Of a DNA stretch of 64,000 bases, positions 55,772 through 64,000 are shown one piece after another. The translations under genes and the position numbers were made by a program. The stretch is from Paenibacillus rhizophilus (GTDB lineage: Bacteria; Bacillota; Bacilli; Paenibacillales; Paenibacillaceae), in contig NZ_RQPI01000010.1 in NCBI RefSeq assembly GCF_003854965.1, positions 99,860 to 163,859 of the forward strand. Reading direction: 5' to 3'. The notes under the pieces were generated by a model. That model saw nothing but the letters and a program-made list of their open reading frames with translations, had not been told where the DNA came from and searched no databases. Position 1 is the first letter of the stretch, and each line of letters opens with the position of its first letter.

Positions 55772-57493
55772 ATGAACAAAGGTCTGAAAAAAGTTGCAAT
55801 CAGCGGCTTGGCCTGCCTGATACTTTCTGCAGGAAGCTTTGCCTATGCGTCACAAGGTTCTTCCAAGACACAAACGGCTGCAAAAGCCCCGTCGAAGAAT
55901 CTGATCGTCCTGATTGGCGACGGCATGGGACCCGCGCAAATCTCGGCGACGCGTTATTATGAACAGTATAAAAAAGGAGTCAAGCATCTCAACCTCGACC
56001 CTTACTATGTTGGACAAGCGACTACCTATGCGGATCGCGGCGAAGACGGCGGCAAAGTGGTGTCGGGTGTCGTAACGGACTCCGCTTCCGCGGGAACGGC
56101 TTTTGCCACAGGCCATAAGACATACAATGCGGGTATCAGCGTATCTAATGAAGATGCGTCCAAGCCTTTCGCCTCTGTTATTGAAGCGGCGGTAAGCAGC
56201 GGCAAAGCGACGGGTCTCGTAACCACCGCGCGGATTACCCATGCAACGCCTGCCGTATACGCATCGCATGTCCGCAACCGCGATAACGAAGCGGCCATTG
56301 CCTCCCAGTATCTGGAGAGCGGAGTGGATGTGCTTTTCGGCGGGGGCAAGCAATTTTTTGTGACAAAGGATGAGAAAGGCAAGCGGTCGGATAAAAATAT
56401 TCTGCCCGATTTCAAAGCGAAAGGGTATACCGTTGTCGAGAGCACGAGCGCACTGAAGGCTCTTCCGGCTTCCACAACCAAAGCGCTGGGCCTGTTCGGC
56501 AGCTCCCATGTCGCCTATACCCCGGACCGTACAGCCGAAATTCCAAGCCTGGCGGCAATGACTTCGTCCGCGTTGAAGATTTTGTCCAAGGATAAGGACG
56601 GTTTTGTCATGATGATCGAAGGCGGCCGGATCGACCATGCCGGACATGCCAACGATTTTCCGACACTCGTGCAGGAGACGCTTGATTTCGACGCCGCCTT
56701 TAAGACTGCGATTGAGTTCGCCAAGAAAGACGGCAATACATCCGTAGTCGTGACCGCGGACCATGAAACTGGCGGTTTGTCCCTGTCGCGCGACAATATC
56801 TATGAGCTCAATATCGACCTTTGGGATAAGCAGAAACATTCTTCGGAGTCCATCGCAAGTAAACTTGCCGAGGCCAAGACTCCAGAGGAAATCCGCAGCA
56901 TTGTAGCGGAAAATACCGGCTTTACCGATCTGACCGACGAAGAGGTGCAAGCAATCCTGGCAGGCGATGGTTCCTCTTACAAACAAGAGGGCGCCTACAA
57001 TGCCGTTATCTCCAAAAGACTGCTCGTTGGCTGGTCCGGACACGGACATTCCGCCGTTGATGTCGGAATATGGGCATACGGTCCAATCGCCAATAAAGTG
57101 AAAGGCCAAGTGGATAATACCCAGATCGCCAGAGCTTCGGCAGCCATTGTAGGGGTCAATCTGGACAAGAGATCTTCTGAGCTTCAATCGAAATATGTGT
57201 ATCCGAAATTCAAAATCAATCGCGAGAATGAAGTGCTGTATCCTGTAGCATCGCTGATTAAGGCCCTTGGAGGAAGCTACAGCAGCGGATCATCCGTCTC
57301 GAAGGTCGCTTTTGGCAAAAACACGCTGAATATCAACATGTCGGCTCTGACAGCTACTCTGAACGGCAAGGCTGTGTCTTTCACGGTAGATAACGATAAC
57401 GGCACCGTGTATCTCCCGCTGTCCGCTTTCAGCCAGTTGACCGGCAAAAATCTGAAATGGGATTCGCTCTCCGAACGGATTGTCCTGCGCTAA
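55772..57493 (+). CDS. Secreted alkaline phosphatase with C-terminal copper-amine-oxidase-like domain
   Basis: This 573-residue enzyme frees phosphate from phosphomonoesters outside the cell. It has a signal peptide (about 1-27) and the alkaline phosphatase core: metal site GDGMGP, the catalytic VTDSASAGTAFATG with the nucleophilic Ser near 103, HATPAVYASHV, EGGRIDHAGHAND, VVVTADHETGG and WSGHGHSAVDV. A C-terminal domain (about 480-573) has the pattern LYPVASLIKALGGSYS...VYLPLSAFSQLTGK of the copper amine oxidase N-terminal-like fold, which Paenibacillus often attaches to exported enzymes, probably for wall or polymer binding. GGGAGG precedes the ATG by 11 nt. It sits close upstream (12 bp) of an ABC transporter operon and may be cotranscribed. 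I saw no clear Pho box. Confidence 0.92.
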   Translation: MNKGLKKVAISGLACLILSAGSFAYASQGSSKTQTAAKAPSKNLIVLIGDGMGPAQISATRYYEQYKKGVKHLNLDPYYVGQATTYADRGEDGGKVVSGVVTDSASAGTAFATGHKTYNAGISVSNEDASKPFASVIEAAVSSGKATGLVTTARITHATPAVYASHVRNRDNEAAIASQYLESGVDVLFGGGKQFFVTKDEKGKRSDKNILPDFKAKGYTVVESTSALKALPASTTKALGLFGSSHVAYTPDRTAEIPSLAAMTSSALKILSKDKDGFVMMIEGGRIDHAGHANDFPTLVQETLDFDAAFKTAIEFAKKDGNTSVVVTADHETGGLSLSRDNIYELNIDLWDKQKHSSESIASKLAEAKTPEEIRSIVAENTGFTDLTDEEVQAILAGDGSSYKQEGAYNAVISKRLLVGWSGHGHSAVDVGIWAYGPIANKVKGQVDNTQIARASAAIVGVNLDKRSSELQSKYVYPKFKINRENEVLYPVASLIKALGGSYSSGSSVSKVAFGKNTLNINMSALTATLNGKAVSFTVDNDNGTVYLPLSAFSQLTGKNLKWDSLSERIVLR

Positions 57494-57505
57494 GGGGGAG
57501 CAAAC

Positions 57506-58222
57506 ATGCTTCAAATTTCCGGCCTGAACAAAAGCTTCCGAATTGACGGACGCAGTCTGCCGATTCTGGATATTCCCTCTTGGCAGGTGGAAAAAGGTGA
57601 AAAAGTGGCGATTACCGGACCCAGTGGGTCCGGTAAAAGCACGTTGCTCCACTTAATCAGCGGAATCGCGGTACCGGACAAGGGTGAGATTCACTTGGAG
57701 GGTCAGCCGCTGCACACCATGACGGAGGCGCAGCGGGATCGGCTTCGTTCACAGAACATCGGTTATGTGCTGCAGGATTTCCATCTGATTCCATCCCTTA
57801 CTGCCAGTCAGAATATCGAAATCGCAATAAACACCGGCATTCCTGCGAAACAGAGGAAGACGCTCATCTCCGAGTGGCTTGAGAGGGTAGGCCTTCCGGA
57901 CCGGGCGAAGCATATGCCTTCCCAGCTATCCCGGGGCCAGCAGCAACGGGTGGCGATTGTCCGCGCACTTGTGAACAATCCGCCGCTCTTGCTAGCGGAT
58001 GAGCCTACCGGCAGTCTGGACTGGGAGACCGCCGATGAAATTTCGCGGCTTTTGCTGGATCTGAGCTCTTCCGGGCAGCAGAACCTGATTGTCGTCACAC
58101 ACGACTTGAACATGGCGGAGCGCTTTCCGAAATGTTTGGATATAAGGGAGCTGAACCGTGTTCGGAAGCATACTGAGCATCAAGCCGGAAGGGGCGGCGC
58201 ATTGGAGGTAAGCAACGGATGA
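57506..58222 (+). CDS. ABC transporter ATPase, LolD/MacB-type
   Basis: This 238-residue ATPase has Walker A GPSGSGKST (about 40-48), Q-loop YVLQDFHLIPSLT, signature LSRGQQQRVAIVRAL (LSRGQ instead of the usual LSGGQ), Walker B LLLADEPTGSLD and switch HDLN. It belongs to the LolD/MacB/FtsE group, which drives mechanotransmission by FtsX-like permeases instead of carrying substrate through a channel. AAGGGGGAG lies 5 nt before the ATG. The permease gene overlaps by 4 bp. Confidence 0.92.
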   Translation: MLQISGLNKSFRIDGRSLPILDIPSWQVEKGEKVAITGPSGSGKSTLLHLISGIAVPDKGEIHLEGQPLHTMTEAQRDRLRSQNIGYVLQDFHLIPSLTASQNIEIAINTGIPAKQRKTLISEWLERVGLPDRAKHMPSQLSRGQQQRVAIVRALVNNPPLLLADEPTGSLDWETADEISRLLLDLSSSGQQNLIVVTHDLNMAERFPKCLDIRELNRVRKHTEHQAGRGGALEVSNG

Positions 58223-59430
58223 ATCTTTTTTCATTGTCGCTGCGGAATATCCGCCATCGGCTTTTTCTCTCTTTTCTTACCGTCTGCGCGATCGGGGCTA
58301 CCGTCGCTTTTATCGTCCTGTTCTCGCTTTTCCGGGACAGCGTCGAACAGGGGGCGGAAAAGGGATACGGTCCATTCGACCTTGTCGTTGGCGCACAAGG
58401 CAGCGAAACGCAGCTAGTGCTGAACACGTTCTATCATATTGGCGCGCCTACCGGGAACATTCCGGTGAACGTGCTGGAGCAGGCGCAGCGCGATTCGGGC
58501 GTGGACAAGGCGTATGCTATGACGACAGGGGATAATTACAATGGATTTCCGGTAGTCGGCATCGATCCGGAGTATTTTCTGACAAGGTACGGCGACCGAA
58601 AGATGAAAGAAGGGGCGCTGTATTCCAAGACGGGAGAAGCGGTTGTCGGATCGCATGTCGCCCAAACTCTCGGTCTGCATGTGGGTGATACGTTCACGGG
58701 CGCCCATGGACTTGTGGATGAAGAGGGGGCCGAGAATCATGCCGGTGAAGGAGATGCGGAAGAGCATTCGCATGAAAGCTTTTCATATACGGTTGCCGGT
58801 ATTCTACCCACGCTTAACACACCGGATGACAGAGCGGTATTCACCACCGTCGATTATGCCTGGGCGGTTCATGAGCTTCAAGGGGAGGACCGGGAGATTA
58901 CGGCCGTTCTGGTGAAGCCGTCAACCCTGCTTGGCGCGCATAATCTGAAGCAGACGCTTGATGGAAGCGGTGGAGTCCAGGCAGCCTACACAAGCAAGGC
59001 GGTGTCGGATGTAGTTGATGCGGTGGACCAAGGTTCTCGTCTTGTCAGCTTATTGGCCGGACTGTGTGTACTCCTCGCCGCGATCACGATTCTATTGTCC
59101 TTGATCGCCGCCGCCGGAGAGCGGACCAAAGATGCCGGTCTGCTGCGGCTGCTGGGCAAGCCGAAGAGTTATGTATGGATGTCGCTTATTAGTGAAGGCT
59201 TGATTCTGACGCTAACCGGGCTCGCCGCTGGCTTCCTTGCGGGACACTTGGCCGCACTGATCTTTAAAGAAATGCTCTATGCCAAAGCGGGAGTTAGACT
59301 AAACCCTTATCTATGGAACGCCGATCACGGCTGGATTGCTGCGGGGACGATTGCGATCGGGATGCTAGCCTCGCTGATTCCCGCTTTCCGAATGTACCGG
59401 CTCCAGCCGCTCGCTTTGTTTAAATCTTAG
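58219..59430 (+). CDS. FtsX/MacB-like ABC permease with His- and acid-rich loop
   Basis: This 403-residue protein has the MacB/LolC layout: one N-terminal helix (about 17-38), a large periplasmic-type domain (about 40-275) and three C-terminal helices (about 280-305, 330-350, 370-392). The extracellular domain contains a loop rich in His, Asp and Glu (about 160-190: EEGAENHAGEGDAEEHSHESF), suggestive of metal binding. A similar His-rich loop is described in permeases of zinc-related MacB-like systems of Proteobacteria, so a metal-linked export or lipoprotein-handling role is plausible. It overlaps the ATPase by 4 bp and is followed by a lipoprotein gene 16 bp downstream. Confidence 0.85.
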   Translation: MNLFSLSLRNIRHRLFLSFLTVCAIGATVAFIVLFSLFRDSVEQGAEKGYGPFDLVVGAQGSETQLVLNTFYHIGAPTGNIPVNVLEQAQRDSGVDKAYAMTTGDNYNGFPVVGIDPEYFLTRYGDRKMKEGALYSKTGEAVVGSHVAQTLGLHVGDTFTGAHGLVDEEGAENHAGEGDAEEHSHESFSYTVAGILPTLNTPDDRAVFTTVDYAWAVHELQGEDREITAVLVKPSTLLGAHNLKQTLDGSGGVQAAYTSKAVSDVVDAVDQGSRLVSLLAGLCVLLAAITILLSLIAAAGERTKDAGLLRLLGKPKSYVWMSLISEGLILTLTGLAAGFLAGHLAALIFKEMLYAKAGVRLNPYLWNADHGWIAAGTIAIGMLASLIPAFRMYRLQPLALFKS

Positions 59431-59446
59431 GAGGTAAGCTACGCTT

Positions 59447-60472
59447 ATGAAGACAAGACAAAAGTTTCTGACCGCCGCGGCTGTGTGCTTCACCCTACTG
59501 CTGTCCGCATGCGGCAAGGATGGGCAAGAGACGTCGGCGTCTTCGTTTTCGTCGGTTCAGAACACCTCTGTGTCCACTGAAGAACAAGATAATTCCCAGG
59601 TGAATGAGGAAAGGAAGGCAGCGGGAGACTTCGCTGCCGCCGGGAATTCCGCTTCTCCGGAGGTTTCACCGGACGCCGCACCATCCCCGGGTTCAGCGAC
59701 CGCTGTTATCGGCTCTGCCGCACCCTCTCCGGTGCCGTCAGCCTTGGCTTCTTCGCCGGATGCGAAGCAAACGCCGGTGAACAAGACAGAGGCAGAGGCA
59801 TCAGATTCGGCGTCAAAGAAGCAATCGGCCGAAGGAATGCCTTCCTCCGGAGGACAGAAGGCAATTGCCAGCTCCAAGCCTGCGGCTCTTCCCACCCCAA
59901 GCGCTGCCTCCAAGCCGTCCGGTTCTAACCGGAAAGCGTCTGCCGCCGCTGCCCCTTCCCCTACCCGGGAGCCGGCTTCGCCTTCGCCGTCCGCTTATGC
60001 GGATAACAGCAGCAAGAAGGAAGCGGCAGCCTCCGCTGCTCCGCGCAATGCCGGAGAAGAGACGGCGGCTAAGAGTTCAAATGACGGGAACAGGGCAGGC
60101 GCGGAAACGATCGGTTGGTCGGAATTTTTTGACGGGGGCGACCAGACCCGGCCGTCGGAGCGTTTCTGGGACCTCAGCGAGAGCAAAAGTAAAGTGACCA
60201 TCAAAGGCTTTATGGGCGAAGTGCTTTCTTTTGAAAAGCACTGGTTTCTGCTGATCCCTCAGCCTGGAGCCGAATGTCCTTTTGACAACGGGGACGAAAC
60301 GTACTGGAACAAGATCATGATTGTATTTGTGCCGGACGATGTTAAGCTGAGGCATAAATCGGGTCCGCTGCAGGTGACGGGACGGCTTGAGGTGGGGATT
60401 AAGATCGATGAGTCGGGATACAAGACGATGTTTCGGCTGTACGATGCATCCTTTGAGGAAATTAAGGAGTAG
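59447..60472 (+). CDS. Lipoprotein with low-complexity linker and C-terminal beta domain (DUF3299-like)
   Basis: This 341-residue protein has a lipoprotein signal with lipobox LLSAC (Cys22) and a very long Ser/Ala/Pro/Lys-rich spacer (about 30-215). It then has a compact C-terminal domain (about 225-341; VTIKGFMGEVLSFEKHWFLLIPQPGAECPFDN..MIVFVPDDVKLRHKSGPLQVTGRLEVG) that resembles the OB-like fold of DUF3299 proteins. Those often accompany MacB-like ABC systems in Proteobacteria, matching the two genes upstream. It would be anchored on the outer face of the membrane and spaced away from it by the linker. AGGAGG lies upstream of the ATG. A terminator follows. Confidence 0.75.
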   Translation: MKTRQKFLTAAAVCFTLLLSACGKDGQETSASSFSSVQNTSVSTEEQDNSQVNEERKAAGDFAAAGNSASPEVSPDAAPSPGSATAVIGSAAPSPVPSALASSPDAKQTPVNKTEAEASDSASKKQSAEGMPSSGGQKAIASSKPAALPTPSAASKPSGSNRKASAAAAPSPTREPASPSPSAYADNSSKKEAAASAAPRNAGEETAAKSSNDGNRAGAETIGWSEFFDGGDQTRPSERFWDLSESKSKVTIKGFMGEVLSFEKHWFLLIPQPGAECPFDNGDETYWNKIMIVFVPDDVKLRHKSGPLQVTGRLEVGIKIDESGYKTMFRLYDASFEEIKE

Positions 60473-60489
60473 CACTAGTTTAAATTTGG

Positions 60490-60538
60490 AGGCTTATCCG
60501 GGGAGAGATATCTTTCTTACGGACAAGCCTTTTTATTA
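60490..60538 (+). terminator. Terminator of the ABC transporter operon
   Basis: AGGCTTATCCG pairs with CGGACAAGCCT (one mismatch) around a 19-nt loop, followed by TTTTTATT. Confidence 0.75.
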
Positions 60539-61804
60539 TATCTTCTCCTTCCCCGGCAGCCATGCATCGATACCGTAGCCCCGCTGTTCCCAGTAGCCGA
60601 CATGGTCGCCTTCGATCAGTTCAATGCGATTGAGCCATTTCACCGATTTGTAAGCGTACATTTGCGGAACGACAAGCCGAACGGGACCGCCCAGTTCATT
60701 GGAAATCGGCTTGCCATCGTGCATAACGGCGACAAGTACATCGTCCATCCGCGCTTGCTCCAGGGTTAGCGAATCAGTGTAAACACCGTCTCCGGAATAA
60801 AATTTGACGCTAGTGGCTGTACTCTGCACACCGGCCATCTCCATCAGCTTGGCAAGCGGGATGCCTTCCCATGTATTTTTATAGACCGACCAGCCTGTGA
60901 TGCAGTGGAAATCGCTCACCTGCACCTCCCGCTGGAGCTTGACGAATTGCTCCCAGTTCCAGTTCAGCTTGTTGTCCACCAGACCGTCGACCTTAAAAGA
61001 CCAGTTGGAATTATCGAAGGAGGGGATGTCCGTCACCGTATAGATACGGAAATGCCCTTCAGCGCCTCCGCCGATAGGCGGGGAAGACTGCGGCAGCGGA
61101 ACGGGGTCGGGCAAGAGCCGGTTGGCATTGGCCGTCGCAGACTCTCCAGTCGAAGGCAGCTGCAGCGACCGGCCCATCCAGCGGACAAAAGTAGGTCCGA
61201 GCGTGACCGCCAGCCCTGCGCCGACGGCGACTTTTAAAAATCCGCGCCGCGTATAAATAGGCTGGGGATGCTGGAGCCCTTTTTCCACTCTATTAGAAAC
61301 TGCTGAGTCGTTGGTTTCTGGTTCCGGCCGAATCGACCGCTTATCCGGTTCTTTAAGCCAGCGGGTGCGGGTAATCGAATGATAAATGATGATCGGTAAG
61401 CCGATCCAGGTGAAGAGATCATGCGCCAGCAGCGCGGCATTGGCCGCCCGCGGGCCGAAGACTTTGAACAGCCAAAGTATGATTCCCGATATGATCCAGC
61501 CGAGCAGCAGCGTAAGAACCGTGATGACATTGGCTTTTTGCGAAGTCTTTCCCTTTAGCAGTTTCCAATGCTTGGCCGCCAGCAGCAGGTAATAGGCAAC
61601 CGGAACGAGCAGGGCCAACCCGGCAAGAATATGCCCCCATTTCAGCCAGACTCTGCCTTCCCCAAGCCATTCCCTCCAAAATGCGCCCAGCAGCATCAAA
61701 CCGCTAACAGCCAAGAACAGCACTAGCCAGGCGTTCCATGCATGAATGGAGACAAGCTTTTTTCCATAACCTTTCCGGATGCGAGCAAGCGCCTTGTTTG
61801 CCAT
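60536..61804 (-). CDS. Membrane-fused molybdopterin oxidoreductase (MsrP/YedY-like with b-type cytochrome domain)
   Basis: This 422-residue protein combines a four-helix cytochrome b561-like region (about 10-140, with His in LVSIHAWNAW, KWGHILAG, LAHDLFTWIG and IYHSITRTRW as likely heme ligands) with a C-terminal sulfite-oxidase-type molybdopterin domain (about 240-422). The molybdenum-ligating Cys is in DFHCITGWSVYKNTWEGI, and GGPVRLVVPQMYAYKSVKWL is the conserved cofactor-binding stretch. A twin-arginine-like YTRRGFLKVAVGAG motif lies between them (about 186). In E. coli the catalytic MsrP and the heme protein MsrQ are separate; here they seem fused in one chain, probably for repair of oxidised methionine outside the membrane. 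Start ATG 61804 follows AAAGGGGGAG; the upstream ATG 61843 is less likely. Confidence 0.88.
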   Translation of the reverse strand: MANKALARIRKGYGKKLVSIHAWNAWLVLFLAVSGLMLLGAFWREWLGEGRVWLKWGHILAGLALLVPVAYYLLLAAKHWKLLKGKTSQKANVITVLTLLLGWIISGIILWLFKVFGPRAANAALLAHDLFTWIGLPIIIYHSITRTRWLKEPDKRSIRPEPETNDSAVSNRVEKGLQHPQPIYTRRGFLKVAVGAGLAVTLGPTFVRWMGRSLQLPSTGESATANANRLLPDPVPLPQSSPPIGGGAEGHFRIYTVTDIPSFDNSNWSFKVDGLVDNKLNWNWEQFVKLQREVQVSDFHCITGWSVYKNTWEGIPLAKLMEMAGVQSTATSVKFYSGDGVYTDSLTLEQARMDDVLVAVMHDGKPISNELGGPVRLVVPQMYAYKSVKWLNRIELIEGDHVGYWEQRGYGIDAWLPGKEKI

Positions 61805-61913
61805 TGCATCTCCCCCTTTCTGAAAGACCAGTCGATAATTCAAGTTTTAATTAATTGTAACGCAAAAAGCGAGTGTTGAATAATACGCTATTGAAATGCA
61901 GCAAGCCGACAGC

Positions 61914-61957
61914 AAAAAGACTCATCGTCCTCTTCTAAGGGAGGTAGATGAGCCTTT
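61914..61957 (-). terminator. Terminator after the Fsr-like transporter gene
   Basis: On the minus strand GGCTCATC pairs with GATGAGTC, followed by TTTTT. Confidence 0.7.
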
Positions 61958-61984
61958 ACCGAAAAAGCAATACACCCTCAAACG

Positions 61985-63241
61985 TTACTCTGCCGCCCAT
62001 TCCTCCAGCTTGCCGTCTCCCGGAAGAAGCAGGGCAAGAAGTCCGAGAAGCGGCAGAAAGCCACAGGCGATGAAGACGCGCGTGATGCCGATTGCATCAA
62101 TCAAATGGCCAATGAACAGCGAGCCGATCCCGCCGAGTCCGAAAGCCAGTCCGGTAATAAGACCGGAGACGGTGCCGATATTACCCGGATACAGCATTTG
62201 AGCATAAATAACCGTGACCGAGAAGCTGGATAAAAGAACGAATCCGCCGATCAGCAGCAGCACGCCTGCCCAAAACTGGCTTGCGAACGGAAGTGCAAGC
62301 GCGAACGGCACGGTTCCGACCATGGAAAGAAGGATCAGATTCCGCCGTCCGAACCGGTCGGCAAGCGGACCTCCGAAGAGCGTGCCGACGGCGCCGGCAG
62401 CCAAGTACATGAAAATATAGTTCTGAGCATTGTCCAGCACCAAACCGTATTTCTCCATTAAATAGAACGTATAGTAACTGCCGATGGCTTGACCGTACCA
62501 CGAACGCACAAACACGATTATGACCAGAATGACGGTTGCCTTCAGAATACTTTTACTCCTGGCCGGGTCTATTGCGCGGGAGACGGTTTTTTTGCGGAAC
62601 GTATAGCCGGCATCCAGCATCTCCCGGTACCACCGGGCCACATAGGTCTGCACCAACACACCGGCGGCGGCGATAACCGTAAAGCCCAGTGCGCCAATCT
62701 GTCCGAACGGGATAAACACCCATTTGGTCAGCAGCGGACCCAGAGACTGTCCCGCATTGCCTCCGACCTGGAAAATAGATTGGGACAACCCCTTTTTCAG
62801 TCCTGCAGCCATATGCGCAACACGCATGCCTTCGGGATGGAAAGCGGCGGAGCCGAAGCCGATCAGAATAACGGAGAGGAGCACCAGCACATAATTATTG
62901 GCATAACCCAGCAGCAGAACACCTGTTAAGGTGCTGCCCATCCCGAGCGGAAGAAGGATTGGACGCGGATGGCGGTCCGCGGCGTAGCCGATGACCGGTT
63001 GTATAACCGAAGAAGTGACGTTGAGCGCGAATGATATCCATCCGACCTGGGCGTACGAAAGCAGCATATTGCTCTTGAGGATCGGAAAAATCGCCGGTAT
63101 CACCGCCTGAATGGAATCATTGAACAAGTGGACGAAGCTGACGGCAAGGAGTATTCGGTAGATTGTGGCCTGCTGAAGATTCCGCTGCTCTCCGGCCGCC
63201 AATTTTGACGGGGCTAATGTAGACGAAGATTGATTTCTCAT
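61985..63241 (-). CDS. MFS transporter, fosmidomycin resistance (Fsr)-like
   Basis: This 418-residue protein has 12 membrane helices and the MFS loop GYAADRHPRP; a similar motif ADRFGRRN lies between helices 8 and 9. The opening FVHLFNDSIQAVIPAIFPILK and VGWISFALNVTSSVIQP match the Fsr group, whose E. coli member exports fosmidomycin and related compounds. FHPEGMRVAHMAAG is also typical. The natural substrate is not known. ATG 63241 has AAAGGAG 5 nt upstream; the frame further up lacks a start signal. It is monocistronic and divergent from the rRNA operon. Confidence 0.9.
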   Translation of the reverse strand: MRNQSSSTLAPSKLAAGEQRNLQQATIYRILLAVSFVHLFNDSIQAVIPAIFPILKSNMLLSYAQVGWISFALNVTSSVIQPVIGYAADRHPRPILLPLGMGSTLTGVLLLGYANNYVLVLLSVILIGFGSAAFHPEGMRVAHMAAGLKKGLSQSIFQVGGNAGQSLGPLLTKWVFIPFGQIGALGFTVIAAAGVLVQTYVARWYREMLDAGYTFRKKTVSRAIDPARSKSILKATVILVIIVFVRSWYGQAIGSYYTFYLMEKYGLVLDNAQNYIFMYLAAGAVGTLFGGPLADRFGRRNLILLSMVGTVPFALALPFASQFWAGVLLLIGGFVLLSSFSVTVIYAQMLYPGNIGTVSGLITGLAFGLGGIGSLFIGHLIDAIGITRVFIACGFLPLLGLLALLLPGDGKLEEWAAE

Positions 63242-63394
63242 AACAGCTCCTTTCCATATTAAACCGGGCAATCGATATGGATTAAGATAACTCTTTTTGC
63301 TGCTTTACCGCAATGAACATTCCAGGAAAGATGAGAGATTGACCGCTTAACACCACTGCAAGAAAAAGAAACGATTTGCTTTTTAAAAAAAGGG

Positions 63395-63423
63395 TTGCAC
63401 ATTTTCTGCAGGCATGATATATT
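63395..63423 (+). promoter_or_regulatory. rRNA operon promoter P1
   Basis: TTGCAC (63395-63400), a 17-nt spacer and TATATT (63418-63423) lie about 225 nt upstream of the 16S start. Confidence 0.6.
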
Positions 63424-63480
63424 ATTTCTTGTCGCTCGCGAGGTTGTGATGAAGTTGAAAATCACGATTGAAAAAAAGAG

Positions 63481-63514
63481 TTGACGAACAGAAATGAATA
63501 TGTTAATCTATAAT
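63481..63514 (+). promoter_or_regulatory. rRNA operon promoter P2
   Basis: TTGACG (63481-63486) with TG-T-TAATCT (hexamer 63504-63509, 17-nt spacer) forms a possible extended -10 promoter. A perfect TATAAT (63509-63514) follows but is 22 nt away from the -35. Tandem promoters are usual for rRNA operons of Bacillota. Confidence 0.5.
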
Positions 63515-63554
63515 TCCTGTGCATGAGACGAAATATTCAAATGCAAGGTACAAG

Positions 63555-63571
63555 TTCTTTGAAAACTGAAC
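63555..63571 (+). promoter_or_regulatory. boxA-type antitermination signal in the rRNA leader
   Basis: TTCTTTGAAAACTGAAC is the conserved leader sequence (boxA region, NusB/NusE site) found before Bacillota 16S genes. Confidence 0.75.
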
Positions 63572-63648
63572 AAATGGAACACGTTAATTTTTAAGATTCA
63601 TATCAATGAATCGTCAGTTTCAAAATGAGCGAATCGCTCTTTCAATAC

Positions 63649-64000
63649 TTTATTGGAGAGTTTGATCCTGGCTCAGGACGAACGCTGGCGGCGTGCCTAA
63701 TACATGCAAGTCGAGCGGAGTATTTTGAAGAGCTTGCTCTTTAAAATACTTAGCGGCGGACGGGTGAGTAACACGTAGGTAACCTGCCCCTTGGACTGGG
63801 ATAACTACCGGAAACGGTAGCTAATACCGGATAAGACCTTCTGGTGCATACCGGAAGGCGGAAAGGCGGAGCGATCTGCTACCAGGGGATGGGCCTGCGG
63901 CGCATTAGCTAGTTGGTGGGGTAACGGCTCACCAAGGCGACGATGCGTAGCCGACCTGAGAGGGTGAACGGCCACACTGGGACTGAGACACGGCCCAGAC
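63649..64000 (+). rRNA. 16S ribosomal RNA, 5' part
   Basis: The sequence begins TTTATTGGAGAGTTTGATCCTGGCTCAG and continues through variable region 1 (GAAGAGCTTGCTCTTTAAAATACTT) and the conserved blocks AGCGGCGGACGGGTGAGTAACACGT and CACACTGGGACTGAGACACGGCCCAGAC. The gene runs off the right edge after about 352 of about 1550 nt. Conserved positions fit Paenibacillus and relatives; a species call is not possible from this fragment. Confidence 0.97.

Noticed and set aside
55850..57187. 445-codon minus-strand frame
   Set aside because: Antisense shadow of the alkaline phosphatase gene.

Overview
The window looks like a chromosomal segment of a Paenibacillus-type member of the Bacillota. This rests on moderate GC content, strong AGGAGG-type ribosome binding sites, frequent TTG starts, a Firmicutes-type pcrB-pcrA-ligA operon, a tandem glycine riboswitch, and a 16S rRNA 5' end of Paenibacillus character at the right edge. 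No tRNA, prophage, intact transposon or CRISPR array was seen.

Left part (1-16.8 kb): a tandem glycine riboswitch with its terminator reads leftward off the edge, and gcvH is divergent from it. Then come a membrane protein, an AGE-family sugar isomerase/epimerase, a motAB pair, uvrB and uvrA, a nitrite/sulfite reductase, and a secretion-related group (small membrane protein, HtrA-like protease, large secreted protein with three repeats). Two intergenic stretches (about 0.95-1.4 kb and 7.75-8.13 kb) are rich in short repeats.

Middle (16.8-49 kb): a large cell-surface glycan locus, reminiscent of the S-layer glycoprotein glycan (slg) loci of Bacillaceae/Paenibacillaceae and of ABC-transporter-dependent O-antigen loci. 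rfbA and rfbC lie left (minus strand), and rfbB and rfbD lie 22 kb away (plus strand). Between and beyond them are an O-antigen-ligase-like membrane enzyme, a Wzm/Wzt-type exporter, a methyltransferase with a coiled-coil tail, several GT2 glycosyltransferases, a small flippase-like protein, a DUF2142-like membrane protein, a compact sugar-modifying unit (FAD oxidoreductase, SDR, TIM-barrel isomerase, two GTs), an orphan 1080-residue membrane protein, and a polyprenyl-phosphate sugar-1-phosphate transferase that would start the chain. galU, gldA and a U32 (RlhA-like) protein sit in the flank. The core (26.2-39.9 and 41.9-45.3 kb) is strikingly AT-rich, while rfbBD between the two blocks has host-like composition, which suggests an exchanged cassette.

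The most interesting signal is a small beta-rich module, with a signature like (F/Y)W-D-x-G-x-G-(F/Y)-(S/T)-E-x-x-S-I followed by I-R-(I/L)-D. It recurs in at least four unrelated proteins of the AT-rich cluster (exporter permease, capping-type methyltransferase, double glycosyltransferase, DUF2142-like protein), with a diverged fifth copy in the giant membrane protein.

Right part (49-64 kb): a GDPD-like lipoprotein/membrane esterase, pcrB-pcrA-ligA, a secreted alkaline phosphatase, an ABC exporter/permease/lipoprotein operon with a His-rich loop, a membrane-fused molybdopterin oxidoreductase, an Fsr-like MFS transporter, and the promoters and 5' part of an rRNA operon.
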